This document shows positions 27,752 through 36,545 of a stretch of 64,000 nucleotides of DNA, one piece after another. The translations under genes were made by a program, and so were the position numbers. Within the stretch, counting starts at the first letter, position 1. Every line of letters begins with the position of its first letter. The notes under the pieces were generated by a model, which had not been told where the DNA came from, ran no database searches, and saw only the letters and a list, made by a program, of their open reading frames with translations. This DNA comes from Pseudomonas tritici (lineage in GTDB: Bacteria > Pseudomonadota > Gammaproteobacteria > Pseudomonadales > Pseudomonadaceae), in the NCBI RefSeq assembly GCF_014268275.3, contig NZ_CP077084.1, forward strand, positions 992,001 to 1,056,000, written 5' to 3'.

Positions 27752-29290
27752 TCAAAGCTCATCTTCACCGCGAATCCAATGGTGATCAGGCACGATCATA
27801 GTTCCGATAATCCCATCTGCCTGCTTACTCAAGATTTCCTCCTGCTGAGAGATTGCAAGCACGAGCATCTGAATTGCAGACCTAGCGACCCGAAGCGCAC
27901 CTAGGGTCTCGTTAATAAAATCTGAGTGGTTGAGATGCTCGACTTCAGGAGCTTGCCTCGCTCGCGAGGGATCCCCAAAGTCATGAAGCACTACGAATCG
28001 GTGCGTACCCGCGTTCCGCAGATCCTTCTGTGAGCGGAGAATTCCCTCGTTGTCATCATAGTCTTCTGCCAGCTCAGCCAAGCCGTACAGCGCGTACACG
28101 CCTGCACGAATTAGTACCTCTACTTTTTTTGCGAGCGGAGTACCTGTTTTCTTGTCTGCGGAATCTCTCCATAGCCTTCCGAAACTTACTTTTTTGGGAG
28201 CTAATCCAAGCTCGAAATAGTGGTTCGCCGTTACGGCTACCTTGTCGAGCAGGTCAAGGGCTGTTCGATGTGCCAGCATAAGTGCCGAGATGTTAGGGCC
28301 GTACATTGCATAATCGAGCGTGTCCGCAAACTGTCCTGTCCTCGACCAAACGCTTGCATCACTTGCACGCCATGCCAAATCTCGGGCTAACAGAAAATCG
28401 CTCTTCAGCAGATTGAACATGGCAAACAATGGCGGCGGGCTCCCTCCCATATCTGTCTCACGCTCGAGAATTCCTGGGAGGGTAAGCCAATCTAGCTTGC
28501 CCAAGGATGGATCAACGAGCTCGACAGTTGGGGCTAACGTCAGGCGCTCCTCCTCCACCCATTTGATGAATGGATCTATATGCTCAGGCCGCGATGGCGG
28601 GTCACTTAACTCACCTGCTAGTGCTTCAACTTTGGCCGCTACGCGTGCGCCGGCGTACTGGACGATTCGCTCCTTATTTCGAAGTGCCTGCCTGGCTAGC
28701 ATCACGGCCTCCATGCGTGTCAATTCTGAGTAGCCGCCTCGGTGGAAAAGCCACATCAGACCCAATGCTGCGCAAAACGCGGCGACGCCATTCGTGGGAT
28801 CAACCTTCAACGCTGAAAGACGTGCGTCATGGGCCTCAGAAAGCCGGTAGGTTTTTTCGAACAAATTAGCGATGTTCGTCCAAGCCTGTGTGCGTAATTC
28901 GACATCGGCATCTACGTCTTGCGACACCCTCCAATAGCCTTGTCGCGCTTCGGCCCTGTAGGCTCGGGTTCGTTCCTGATGATCTAACCAATCGGAGTCA
29001 TCACCACCAAATTTTGAGGCTTCCACGAGCGTGTTTGCTAGGTTGTAAGTGACATCTGCTGTCGGATATAGACCATGAAGCTCGCGGTACAGCTCAAGCC
29101 CCTCCTCAATCGCGTCTTGTTGTCCAACCGAGGCGCCGGCATTCACCAAAGTCGCTGCGCGCAGGGACATCCAATTAGCGCGATCACGCCCGTCTAGATC
29201 AATTTCACGAGCTTTTTGCAATGCAAGCTTGGGATCCGTATCCACCAAGGAACTGAGGTGTGATGAGAGCTTCGTAAATACGCTCAACAT
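27752..29290 (-). CDS. TPR protein with C-terminal LA2681-like HEPN domain
   Basis: The 512-residue protein has tetratricopeptide-like helices in its first ~250 residues (NLANTLVEASKFGG; AWTNIANLFEKTYRLSEAHD). The C-terminal domain carries RNAGTH at 425-430, the R-x4-H signature of HEPN ribonucleases. HEPN proteins often act as toxins or abortive-infection effectors. A perfect AAAGGAGGT precedes the ATG. It lies 47 bp downstream of the DUF3800 gene on the same strand and is likely coupled to it. Confidence 0.8.
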   Translation of the reverse strand: MLSVFTKLSSHLSSLVDTDPKLALQKAREIDLDGRDRANWMSLRAATLVNAGASVGQQDAIEEGLELYRELHGLYPTADVTYNLANTLVEASKFGGDDSDWLDHQERTRAYRAEARQGYWRVSQDVDADVELRTQAWTNIANLFEKTYRLSEAHDARLSALKVDPTNGVAAFCAALGLMWLFHRGGYSELTRMEAVMLARQALRNKERIVQYAGARVAAKVEALAGELSDPPSRPEHIDPFIKWVEEERLTLAPTVELVDPSLGKLDWLTLPGILERETDMGGSPPPLFAMFNLLKSDFLLARDLAWRASDASVWSRTGQFADTLDYAMYGPNISALMLAHRTALDLLDKVAVTANHYFELGLAPKKVSFGRLWRDSADKKTGTPLAKKVEVLIRAGVYALYGLAELAEDYDDNEGILRSQKDLRNAGTHRFVVLHDFGDPSRARQAPEVEHLNHSDFINETLGALRVARSAIQMLVLAISQQEEILSKQADGIIGTMIVPDHHWIRGEDEL

Positions 29291-29337
29291 GTCTGGTACC
29301 TCCTTTCAAAGTGAACGATCAGCAATGCAGGCATGTC

Positions 29338-30510
29338 TCACTCATCCGCAAATGCCTCAAGCGCGGCGAGCAGCTTGGCAAGCTCAGCCAGGTTGGCTGC
29401 CGTCACGATGTCATATTCTCCTCGACTACTCAGCCGATATACCTCTCGAGCCTTTTTGACCCGTTCCAGTAGAGGAACAACAATGCCTGACGCTCTTTCA
29501 AGAAATTCGTTAATGTCTGCCCGTGTTTGAGGGATCTTGTAGCCTTTGGCCGCGCTTGTGATGATGACGTCCGCATCCCGAAGCTTCGCAATGCCACTGG
29601 ATCGGATTCTCTGGCCGTTGACCTCTCCCAGTCCGCTGTCTTTTAGATGGGCCATGATCTCCGTAGTCAGCACGTAATCCTTGGTGACGAATTCGCTTTG
29701 AAATCTTAAGAACCGCAGGATACTCAATTGCAGGCGCTCATCCTCATCAGGGTGTTCGCCAGCCCGCTCGCTAAAACGATCAGCCTGGCGGAGAGCTTCT
29801 TGGTGTACCTGGTAGTCTGCATACCCAGATTCATCCGTCGGCGGTGGCAGAAGAGACTGGTACTTGGATGGCCACTCAAGCATTCCAAGAGTCAGGCTGC
29901 GAAGGATTTTCTTGTAGGCAAGAACAGCTTCTTCCGATGCTTTCTCTTCGTAGATCTGAGCGACTGAGCCAGCAAAAAAATCTGCAACCTGAACCAAAAC
30001 GTTGTCCTTACTGGCCATCGTCTGGAACGCATCCTTATCGCCAAATAGGTCGTCCACGAATCGTTCTGCAACGTAGCTTTTGAGACTCTCCTGAAATTCC
30101 TGGCCACCATGCTCGTCTACGATCATCTGGAGGTCAGGGTATGCGCGGAACAAACGTCCATAGAGCAACCCGTTCACGTATTTTATGAACGAGGTCTTGA
30201 TACGGAGGCCACCGTCTTTGTGAATTCGGGACTTATCAACGACGGTGAAATAGAGCTTGAATGGCAGCTCAGCTAGCTCGTTGAGGATTCGGTCACGGCG
30301 ATCTGAATCCTTCGGCTTCAGATTGCTGGATTTGATCTCGCCTGTTTGAAAGTGACGCATGCGGAGTGCTTCAGCTTGGGCATAAGCAGCTTCCAGGTCT
30401 TTCTCTGCCACCAGAATGGAGCACACGATGAAGAAGCCCGAGCTTCCTCCCTTTGACGTATCAAGGTCGGAATTCCCGGACTCATCCACGAAGGCATATG
30501 TTCTGTCCAT
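29338..30510 (-). CDS. DUF3800 domain protein
   Basis: The 390-residue protein has the DUF3800 (RNase H-like) acidic motifs: FVDESG (Asp9, Glu10), IVDEHGG (Asp132, Glu133) and VQVADFFAG (Asp177). A C-terminal ~150-residue helical extension follows the catalytic domain. DUF3800 proteins occur with mobile elements and defence loci, and nuclease activity is inferred from the fold. GGAG precedes the ATG. The HEPN gene directly follows in the same operon. Confidence 0.85.
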   Translation of the reverse strand: MDRTYAFVDESGNSDLDTSKGGSSGFFIVCSILVAEKDLEAAYAQAEALRMRHFQTGEIKSSNLKPKDSDRRDRILNELAELPFKLYFTVVDKSRIHKDGGLRIKTSFIKYVNGLLYGRLFRAYPDLQMIVDEHGGQEFQESLKSYVAERFVDDLFGDKDAFQTMASKDNVLVQVADFFAGSVAQIYEEKASEEAVLAYKKILRSLTLGMLEWPSKYQSLLPPPTDESGYADYQVHQEALRQADRFSERAGEHPDEDERLQLSILRFLRFQSEFVTKDYVLTTEIMAHLKDSGLGEVNGQRIRSSGIAKLRDADVIITSAAKGYKIPQTRADINEFLERASGIVVPLLERVKKAREVYRLSSRGEYDIVTAANLAELAKLLAALEAFADE

Positions 30511-30571
30511 GAGCTTGCTCCATCAACAACGTGCTGAGCGCAGTGGGTCGCTCAATGGCAAGGTGGGGGAC

Positions 30572-30940
30572 TCAGTTCGTCGCAGTGGTAGTGCCTGGAG
30601 CGGGGCCTTCGCTGAACGTGTAGTTGATGACCACGTCATTTCGGATTAAGACGTCGAGAGTTTTCTGAGTGCCCGTAGTCGTCACCTTCATGGTGACCAC
30701 GTAGCTTTGGGCATGGGCTGAGCCATTGGTGTAGGTGTAGATCCACTTCTCGTCAGTCTCGCTGACCGCGCTCTTGGCGTAGGGCTCGCCAAATAGCGAC
30801 TTCAGTTCTGAAGTGGTGGTTTTACCTTTGGTGATGCTCGCTACACTGGCCGACGGAAAGTCTCGTCCTGCGGTGTAGTGGGACGTAGCGCATCCGCCTA
30901 GTGCGACAGAGATACCCATTACTGCGATGAGCTTTTTCAT
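30572..30940 (-). CDS. Small outer-membrane lipoprotein, BamE/SmpA-like
   Basis: The 122-residue product has a lipoprotein signal with lipobox LGGC (Cys17). The mature domain has the SmpA/BamE pattern (ASITKGKTTTSELKSLFGEP; DEKWIYTYT). AAGGAAGG precedes the ATG. It is too diverged to be the housekeeping BamE and is probably an island accessory copy. Confidence 0.8.
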   Translation of the reverse strand: MKKLIAVMGISVALGGCATSHYTAGRDFPSASVASITKGKTTTSELKSLFGEPYAKSAVSETDEKWIYTYTNGSAHAQSYVVTMKVTTTGTQKTLDVLIRNDVVINYTFSEGPAPGTTTATN

Positions 30941-31156
30941 ATCCTTCCTTGATCGTAGAAAGCTCCAAATCTAGCTGGCATTGGGGCCAAAAGCCACTAT
31001 CCCTGCGGATCGACTTTCAACAGCATCGTTCAGAAACCGGCCACTCTAGCCGCCGGTTGTCTGGACGCTCGCACTAATGATGCAGCGCAATGTCACAATG
31101 ATGTCATGTGGGAGGCAGCGAAGCCTCCCCACCCCTCCCATAATATGCGTGACACC

Positions 31157-31402
31157 ATGCCTACGACCGACGATTTCCGATTCAACGCCCATCACCTCCT
31201 GCTAGATCTGGATGCAGCTACAAGTCACCTAATGATGCTTGTAGTGTCACGTGAGGTGACAGGCAGCCGTTGGGATGACGCTGTGTCTCGTCATAAGCAA
31301 GCGTATACAGCGTGGGCCTCCATCCTCACGGGAATTCAAATCGATCCAATGCCTGCCCTTGATGGTCGACCGGTAGAAGGGAGCAGCTCTGCCGCTGAGT
31401 AG
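31157..31402 (+). CDS. Small hypothetical protein
   Basis: From the ATG at 31157 the product has 81 residues (MPTTDDFRFNAHHLLLDLDA) and is predicted helical; similar small proteins are common in Pseudomonas islands. Start is uncertain because no strong ribosome site is visible and in-frame ATGs exist at 31106 and 31145. Confidence 0.5.
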   Translation: MPTTDDFRFNAHHLLLDLDAATSHLMMLVVSREVTGSRWDDAVSRHKQAYTAWASILTGIQIDPMPALDGRPVEGSSSAAE

Positions 31403-31512
31403 CATGCAAGGGTTGAAGATCTTCAGAAGTCTCGATCCGTGTGTCCTTCCCGAGTCGAAACAGCCTTTTTTTGGCAAGAATCGTCATGAGCTCTCCGCTT
31501 CTAGCCGAAAAC

Positions 31513-31537
31513 AGCCGTTCAAGACGGTTGGTTTTTT
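31513..31537 (+). terminator. Probable intrinsic terminator
   Basis: A short stem (GCCGT-tcaa-GACGGT) is followed by TTGGTTTTTT. It reads rightward after the small gene at 31157 and lies just beyond the stop of rulB on the other strand. Confidence 0.5.
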
Positions 31538-31564
31538 AGGCGGTAGATGCTCATCGCGTCTTTG

Positions 31565-32845
31565 CTACTTGGCTCTCACTGTCCACAACTGGTCTAGCTT
31601 CGTCGTGTAACTCTGGCTCATAAGCTCCCGACGCATCGCCCATCCAGGTGCTGTAGGCACGCTGGCTAAACGCAGCACTCCCTTTCCCCAGCGAACGTTA
31701 ATCTCATCCAGCACACCCATCACCTTGTCTGCCAACGCCGGTTGGGATTGCGCGAACAGGTCATCAGTGAATTCGCCGGGCTGTCGCAGATCCATCAGCA
31801 GAACCTCCGCCTTGCTGTATTTGTAGCCCGGACGGAAGATGCGATTGACCGCTTCAGTTGCAGCCTTCGTCATGAGTCGCACGTCGTTTGTTGGGTACGG
31901 CAATTCCACCAAGGCGCCATTCGCATATTTCGCTTCCTGGGGATTGAACATGCCGGTTCTAATACTCACGCGGATCTTCTTGCATAGCGAGTTTTGTGCT
32001 CGGAGCTTTTCCGCCGCGCGTTGCGTGTAGGTAGCGACAGCTTCCTTTATGGGCTCAATCTCGGTGAGCCGCGTGCCGAACATCCTGCTACAGCAAATCT
32101 CCCGCTTGGGAGGATCAGCCTCACCCAACTCGAGACTTGGGGTGCCGGCGAGTTCGCGAGCGGTTTTCTCGACCACCACACTGAATTTTTGGCGAAGCAT
32201 CCACGGGTCGGCTTTTGCCAAGTCCATCGCGGTCTTGATGCCCATGACTTCCAGGTGAGCTTTCATACGCTTGCCAATGCCCCAGACCTCGCCGACATCG
32301 GTATTGCGCAGCGTCCAGTCCCGTTTGAACGGGTCGCAAAGATCGACCACACCGCCGGTGATATCTAACAGTCGCTTGGCGGTATGGTTTGCGAGCTTCG
32401 CCAGCGTCTTGGTGTGGGCAATACCCACACCGACTGGGATCCCGGTGCACTTGAAAAGAGTGGAGCGCATACGGCGCCCAAAAGCAGATAGATCACCTGG
32501 GACGCCAGTGAGGTCGGCAAACGCTTCATCAATGCTGTAGACCTCGAGCGCTGGCACCATCGATTCGATAATCGTCATGACGCGTTCGCTCATGTCGCCG
32601 TACAGGCTGTAATTACTGCTGAAGGCCACGATTCCATGCCGGCGTAGATGGTCTTTGATCTGGAAGTATGGCTCGCCCATTTTCACGAAAGGCTTCGCGT
32701 CGTAGCTGCGCGCAATCACACAGCCGTCGTTGTTGGACAGCACCACGATAGGCGTCTTGGCGAGGTCAGGTCTGAAAACGCGCTCGCAGCTCGCGTAAAA
32801 CGAGTTGCAGTCGATCAGGGCGAAGACAGGCTCACGTATTGTCAT
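31565..32845 (-). CDS. rulB: RulB, UmuC-like catalytic subunit of DNA polymerase V
   Basis: The 426-residue Y-family polymerase has the catalytic motifs FALIDCNSFYASCERVF (N-terminus) and EVYSIDEAFADLTG (~100-113), then the helix-hairpin-helix GIGKRMKAHLEVMGIKT. Length is normal and the protein looks intact. It performs error-prone translesion synthesis with processed RulA and RecA. It overlaps the end of rulA by 14 bp. rulAB genes are common on Pseudomonas plasmids and islands and raise UV tolerance. Confidence 0.95.
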   Translation of the reverse strand: MTIREPVFALIDCNSFYASCERVFRPDLAKTPIVVLSNNDGCVIARSYDAKPFVKMGEPYFQIKDHLRRHGIVAFSSNYSLYGDMSERVMTIIESMVPALEVYSIDEAFADLTGVPGDLSAFGRRMRSTLFKCTGIPVGVGIAHTKTLAKLANHTAKRLLDITGGVVDLCDPFKRDWTLRNTDVGEVWGIGKRMKAHLEVMGIKTAMDLAKADPWMLRQKFSVVVEKTARELAGTPSLELGEADPPKREICCSRMFGTRLTEIEPIKEAVATYTQRAAEKLRAQNSLCKKIRVSIRTGMFNPQEAKYANGALVELPYPTNDVRLMTKAATEAVNRIFRPGYKYSKAEVLLMDLRQPGEFTDDLFAQSQPALADKVMGVLDEINVRWGKGVLRLASVPTAPGWAMRRELMSQSYTTKLDQLWTVRAK

Positions 32846-33263
32846 GATCGCGGACGCTGTACTTCACGACACCCCAGATCACAAGCTCATCACCTTCCAT
32901 GACATGTCTCGCCGGATATTTTGGGTTCTCCGACAAAAGCATCACGGCGTTCTCGCGCAGAAGCAGGCGCTTGCAGAACGGTTCCGAATTCAACGCGGCT
33001 ATGACGATATCGCCACTGACCGCATCAATGCTCCGATCAACCACCACCAGATCCCCTGAGTAAATCCCGGCGCCCTGCATACTGTCCCCATCGATCCTTA
33101 CCAAGTACACGTGCGGTGCACGGATATCGAACAGCTCATCGAGGGAAATGTGTTTCTCAATGTGGTCAGCAGCTGGCGAAGGGAACCCCGCAGGCACCTT
33201 GGAAGAATAAAGAGGCAGTTTCTTACCGCCAGGTGCGAGTGGGCCGAGGATGGTGATGCTCAT
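32832..33263 (-). CDS. rulA: RulA, UmuD-like autoprotease subunit of DNA polymerase V
   Basis: The 143-residue protein has the UmuD cleavage region AGFPSPAAD (Ala-Gly bond), the catalytic Ser in DGDSMQGAGI and the general-base Lys in a later strand. RecA-stimulated self-cleavage would activate it for complex formation with RulB. A perfect LexA box lies 24-39 bp upstream of the ATG, so SOS control is clear. Confidence 0.95.
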   Translation of the reverse strand: MSITILGPLAPGGKKLPLYSSKVPAGFPSPAADHIEKHISLDELFDIRAPHVYLVRIDGDSMQGAGIYSGDLVVVDRSIDAVSGDIVIAALNSEPFCKRLLLRENAVMLLSENPKYPARHVMEGDELVIWGVVKYSVRDHDNT

Positions 33264-33286
33264 GATGCAAGCCTTAGAGTGGTGAG

Positions 33287-33302
33287 CTGTACGTATATAC
33301 AG
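33287..33302 (-). promoter_or_regulatory. LexA (SOS) box upstream of rulAB
   Basis: CTGTACGTATATACAG fits the CTGT-N8-ACAG consensus exactly. It lies just upstream of rulA and 60 bp before the divergent SRAP gene, so both may be SOS-induced. Confidence 0.9.
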
Positions 33303-33362
33303 TTAACGATTTGCTTTGCTTGCGGTCAATCTCATAGGCACGACAATTCGACGGGTGACAGC

Positions 33363-34073
33363 ATGTGCGGACGATACTCAATCTACGAGTCGATGGATCA
33401 CTACCTCAAGGTGCTAGCCCCGAAGCGGCTGGTGATCAATGGCTATGACCTCTGGCCCGTCGACCGATACAACGTCGCGCCATCGACGCGAGTGGAAATC
33501 ATCCGGCCCGTTCTGGAAGGTTTAAGTGTTAACAAGGTCAAATGGGGATGGGCGCCTTTCTGGGCGAAGGGGAAGCGTCCAGACCCGATCAACGCGAGAG
33601 TCGAGACCGTCATCACCGGCAGGTTTTTCAATCAGCTTTGGCCAAACGGTCGTGTGCTTGCCCCGGCGAACGGCTGGTTTGAATGGGTTAAAGACCCCGA
33701 TGATGCAAAGAAAAAGCAGCCCTACTTCATCACCTTGAAAGAGCAGATTCCAATGTTCTTCGCAGGGTTGGCCGAGGTGCACGAAAGCCTGGAGCCGGAT
33801 GATCGCGATGGTTTCGTCATCATCACAGCTGCGAGTGACCAGGGCATGGTCGATATCCATGATCGCAAGCCTCTGGTCTTGTCACCTGAGCACGCTCGTG
33901 AATGGATTGATCCCGACACTCCACCTGAACGAGCACGCGAGTTAGCGATGGAGCATTGCCGGCCAGCAACAGACTTTCATTGGTACAAGGTTGGTAAGGA
34001 TGTCGGAAATGTTCGAAACCAGGGCCCGCATCTGATTGAGCCGCTTTCCTTGGCCTCGGATGCCGATGATTGA
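33363..34073 (+). CDS. SRAP-domain protein (YedK/HMCES-like DNA abasic-site shield)
   Basis: The 236-residue protein begins MCGRYS, with the catalytic Cys2 that forms a thiazolidine crosslink to abasic sites. Asn77 (DPINAR), Glu107 (NGWFEW) and His166 (DIHDRKPLVL) complete the active site. The usual HxRMP is HDRKP here. It protects abasic sites in single-stranded DNA during replication. Its position divergent from rulAB around one LexA box links it to the SOS response. Confidence 0.92.
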   Translation: MCGRYSIYESMDHYLKVLAPKRLVINGYDLWPVDRYNVAPSTRVEIIRPVLEGLSVNKVKWGWAPFWAKGKRPDPINARVETVITGRFFNQLWPNGRVLAPANGWFEWVKDPDDAKKKQPYFITLKEQIPMFFAGLAEVHESLEPDDRDGFVIITAASDQGMVDIHDRKPLVLSPEHAREWIDPDTPPERARELAMEHCRPATDFHWYKVGKDVGNVRNQGPHLIEPLSLASDADD

Positions 34074-34147
34074 GCGCAGATGCGACAACCTTGTCTTGAA
34101 GGAGCGTCACGCTCTGCTTAGGCACGCGGACACCTATCTAAATTAGC

Positions 34148-34492
34148 TCACCCCATTTTTTTTATCGGTTTAACCGAGACCACTTCCACGTACTTGTACT
34201 TCTGTCTGGCAGCCTTCACAGCATCTTGCTCAGCCAGCAACGAGCTCAACGTGTCGGCGTCCTGGATGAGCTCGTGCATCTCCCCCTCGTATTCGTTTCC
34301 AACCCGAAGCGTGACCCTGATCCTAGGCGTAAACGCTTTCGCCGCTTTTTTCGTAGCTATAGGCGCCGCTATCGCCTTTGTGAATACGACTTCTGTCACA
34401 GGCTCCGGTACTGGAGAGGCAGGCACCTCTCCGGGTTTAGCCGTACCAAACAAGGCGCGGCGCATCTCTTCTTCAGTTAAATCAGCTTTCAT
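34148..34492 (-). CDS. Hypothetical island protein, 114 residues
   Basis: The protein has a disordered Pro/Ala-rich N-terminal half and a conserved-looking C-terminal beta segment (RIRVTLRVGNEYEGEMHELI). I do not know a function. Similar short proteins accompany rulAB and conjugation genes on Pseudomonas elements. The ribosome site is weak (GAGA). Confidence 0.6.
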   Translation of the reverse strand: MKADLTEEEMRRALFGTAKPGEVPASPVPEPVTEVVFTKAIAAPIATKKAAKAFTPRIRVTLRVGNEYEGEMHELIQDADTLSSLLAEQDAVKAARQKYKYVEVVSVKPIKKMG

Positions 34493-34577
34493 AAATCGTC
34501 TCTATAGAACAGCAATTAGCTCAACAAGTTGTTCGGGAAGGCTTAAGCCAAGAAGAGCTGTGGAGCAGGAGGAGATT

Positions 34578-34943
34578 TCAAATACCTAGGTCAATTTCGA
34601 GACAAGAACCCCTCCAGGCTCGGGAAAGTTGCCCCTTCGGCAGTCGCGTAATGAGCCCGTCTGCTAGGTCACTGGCGTGCCGGGAGTACAGTGTTACGGT
34701 GTCCGGAACCGGTGTCCGACCCGCAACGAATGCACCCACTCGCTCTTGGGCAATTTTCAGTATATTCAGGACTTCTTGGCTCATCTCTTTGGTGGACAGG
34801 TATTCCACGACTGGCTTGGGCGGAGGCGCAGCTTGACTCCACATTTCTATGACCACCTTGAGGAGCCCGTCCGAGCCAAAATGCTTGAGGGCCATTTCCC
34901 ACAGCTCACCTTCCTGCACCATATCCAGGCGAGGCCTAGTCAT
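34578..34943 (-). CDS. Hypothetical protein, 121 residues
   Basis: The soluble, mostly helical protein (MVQEGELWEMALKHFGSDGL ... QEVLNILKIAQERVGAFVAG) has no known motif. Start is uncertain; the ATG at 34943 lacks a ribosome site and one at 34922 is possible. It is divergent from the exonuclease-like gene with only 16 bp between. Confidence 0.55.
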   Translation of the reverse strand: MTRPRLDMVQEGELWEMALKHFGSDGLLKVVIEMWSQAAPPPKPVVEYLSTKEMSQEVLNILKIAQERVGAFVAGRTPVPDTVTLYSRHASDLADGLITRLPKGQLSRAWRGSCLEIDLGI

Positions 34944-34959
34944 AACGGAGTTCTGTCAA

Positions 34960-35421
34960 ATGAGGCTCTTTCTTGATTGCGAGTTCACCCGGCTCTCAGC
35001 TACAGCGAAGCTAATATCACTCGCACTGGTAGCTGAGAATGGACGCGAATTCTACGTGGAATTGCTCGACACATGGCGAGAGGAAGATTGCAGCGACTTC
35101 GTCGTAGAGATCGTTCTTCCGCAGCTCTGGGGCAGTGACAATGCACAACCCATTATTGGGGCAAGAACTGCCCTGCTCGATTTCCTAGCGTCGTTCGACG
35201 AAGTTCTAGAAATTGTCACAGACGCACCACAGTTCGACTGGGAGCTTTTCTGCGAACTTGCATATAACGACGGTAAATGGCCAGGGAACGTTCGGAATTA
35301 CCCCACCGACGCAACCACTCTGGATGCTACAAGTGACGGGGTTCCGCTTCCGCATCACGCTCTCCTCGATGCCCGTATCATCGCTGGCATGTTCACCAAC
35401 AGCAATCGAAAGAAAGAGTGA
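34960..35421 (+). CDS. 3'-5' exonuclease-like (DEDDh) protein
   Basis: The 153-residue protein has ribonuclease-T/exonuclease motifs: Asp6 and Glu8 in LFLDCEFTRL, a central DAPQFDWELF and HHALLDARII (HxAxxDA). The order is Asp-Glu-Asp-His-Asp as in DEDDh exonucleases, but the protein is short. A related protein is encoded at 55144-55632. It may trim RNA or DNA ends; the substrate is unknown. CGGAG precedes the ATG. Confidence 0.75.
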   Translation: MRLFLDCEFTRLSATAKLISLALVAENGREFYVELLDTWREEDCSDFVVEIVLPQLWGSDNAQPIIGARTALLDFLASFDEVLEIVTDAPQFDWELFCELAYNDGKWPGNVRNYPTDATTLDATSDGVPLPHHALLDARIIAGMFTNSNRKKE

Positions 35422-35477
35422 CTCTGAGAAGGGCAGTCAATCAGTAGTCTGTATGGGCCAATCGCCTGGAGCGAAAT

Positions 35478-35645
35478 ATGAAATGGAAAGCGCGCACGAC
35501 CAAGCAAGTCGCCGAATTGATTTGTGGCGACAACACGAAAGGTTATTTCCTCTACCTTATCCGTGCGTGCAGCAGAGGCAACCGTCATTATTCGCTCAGC
35601 TTAATGTGCCCGGATAGGGCCATTGAGCCCAAAAATGATGGTTAA
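35478..35645 (+). CDS. Small basic protein, 55 residues
   Basis: The frame MKWKARTTKQVAELICGDNT ... YFLYLIRACSRG has a good ribosome site (GGAG 8 nt before the ATG). Its composition suggests a small basic protein with one amphipathic helix. No family recognised. Confidence 0.4.
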   Translation: MKWKARTTKQVAELICGDNTKGYFLYLIRACSRGNRHYSLSLMCPDRAIEPKNDG

Positions 35646-35828
35646 TGTGCCGTATTGGGGACATTAGCTCGCACCTCATACGGAGAAGTGCTTTGCATCC
35701 GGCTTCAAGACGGCAGTTGATTCTCTGAGTCGCTAGGCTCATGCCTAGCCCAGTGCAACGTAGCTACCGCAGCCCTCCACAGCAGCCCTTCCTGTGACAT
35801 TTTTAGCAGGGAGCTGGTCATTGAAAAA

Positions 35829-36320
35829 TCACTCGGAATTAATTCGCTCAGACGTGGTTGTTTTCAGATATCTGCGGACAGTGGATCTCGACAGATCCAG
35901 CCTCTCTGCGATTTCGGACACCGCTACTCCGGCACTGCGGAGGCGATCCGCTTCAGCCGCTTTTTGCGCCGCATCGGATCGGACGGGTCGACCAGGCGCC
36001 GGCTTTCCGTCTCGTGCCATTGACTTCATTTCCTGGTCAACGCTTTCTTTTTTAATTCTGTTCAGCTGTTTGGAAATGCGTTTAAGGCCCTCCCCGAACG
36101 GCTCATTAGATTGCAGGGATGTTGCCATGAGAATCAGCGAGGCCGGTTCAACTTCCATTATCGCTGCAAGACGAATGAGCACATCAATCGTGATATTCAC
36201 CTCGCCACGCTCTATCCGTCCCCAGTAGGAACGGTCAATCGTGATCAGGTTTTCCTGCGTAAAACCCTTTCTTCTACGCAGTGCTCGTACCACTACAGCT
36301 AGGGCTTCTGCGGCCTCCAT
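35829..36320 (-). CDS. XRE-family regulator with C-terminal resolvase-type HTH
   Basis: The 163-residue protein has an N-terminal XRE HTH (ALRRRKGFTQENLITIDRSY, ~13-32) and a C-terminal second HTH of the resolvase type (VAVSEIAERLDLSRSTVRRY). The two are joined by a basic linker. The ATG at 36320 is preferred over the upstream start. A perfect 10-bp inverted repeat lies 40-80 bp upstream. A protein of the same two-HTH architecture is encoded at 53107-53574, so the pair may be paralogous island regulators. Confidence 0.85.
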   Translation of the reverse strand: MEAAEALAVVVRALRRRKGFTQENLITIDRSYWGRIERGEVNITIDVLIRLAAIMEVEPASLILMATSLQSNEPFGEGLKRISKQLNRIKKESVDQEMKSMARDGKPAPGRPVRSDAAQKAAEADRLRSAGVAVSEIAERLDLSRSTVRRYLKTTTSERINSE

Positions 36321-36361
36321 GACATTTCCCCAAGCAAATCGAGGATGAGGCCATATTGCGA

Positions 36362-36399
36362 AGCACCATAACACGGACTATCATCCTCATTATGGTGCT
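36362..36399. promoter_or_regulatory. Perfect inverted repeat, probable operator
   Basis: AGCACCATAA (36362-36371) and TTATGGTGCT (36390-36399) are perfect inverted copies 18 bp apart, between the XRE gene and the divergent small genes. Position and symmetry fit autoregulation by the XRE protein. Confidence 0.65.
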
Positions 36400-36545
36400 C
36401 CTAGCGCTTTCAGGTTGGCTTCCCTTGATCTGATTGACGTCTCCAACCCCACACAGCTGGCGCGCGGAGAGGTTCCTACGAGGGGCGAGCGCAGACAAAC
36501 GGGATTGAATTGTCAATTTCCGGGTAATTAATTGAGGTGAACCCT

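Noticed and set aside
31565..33263. rulAB disrupted by an insertion, as seen in some Pseudomonas islands
   Set aside because: Both genes are full length with intact catalytic motifs and a perfect LexA box.
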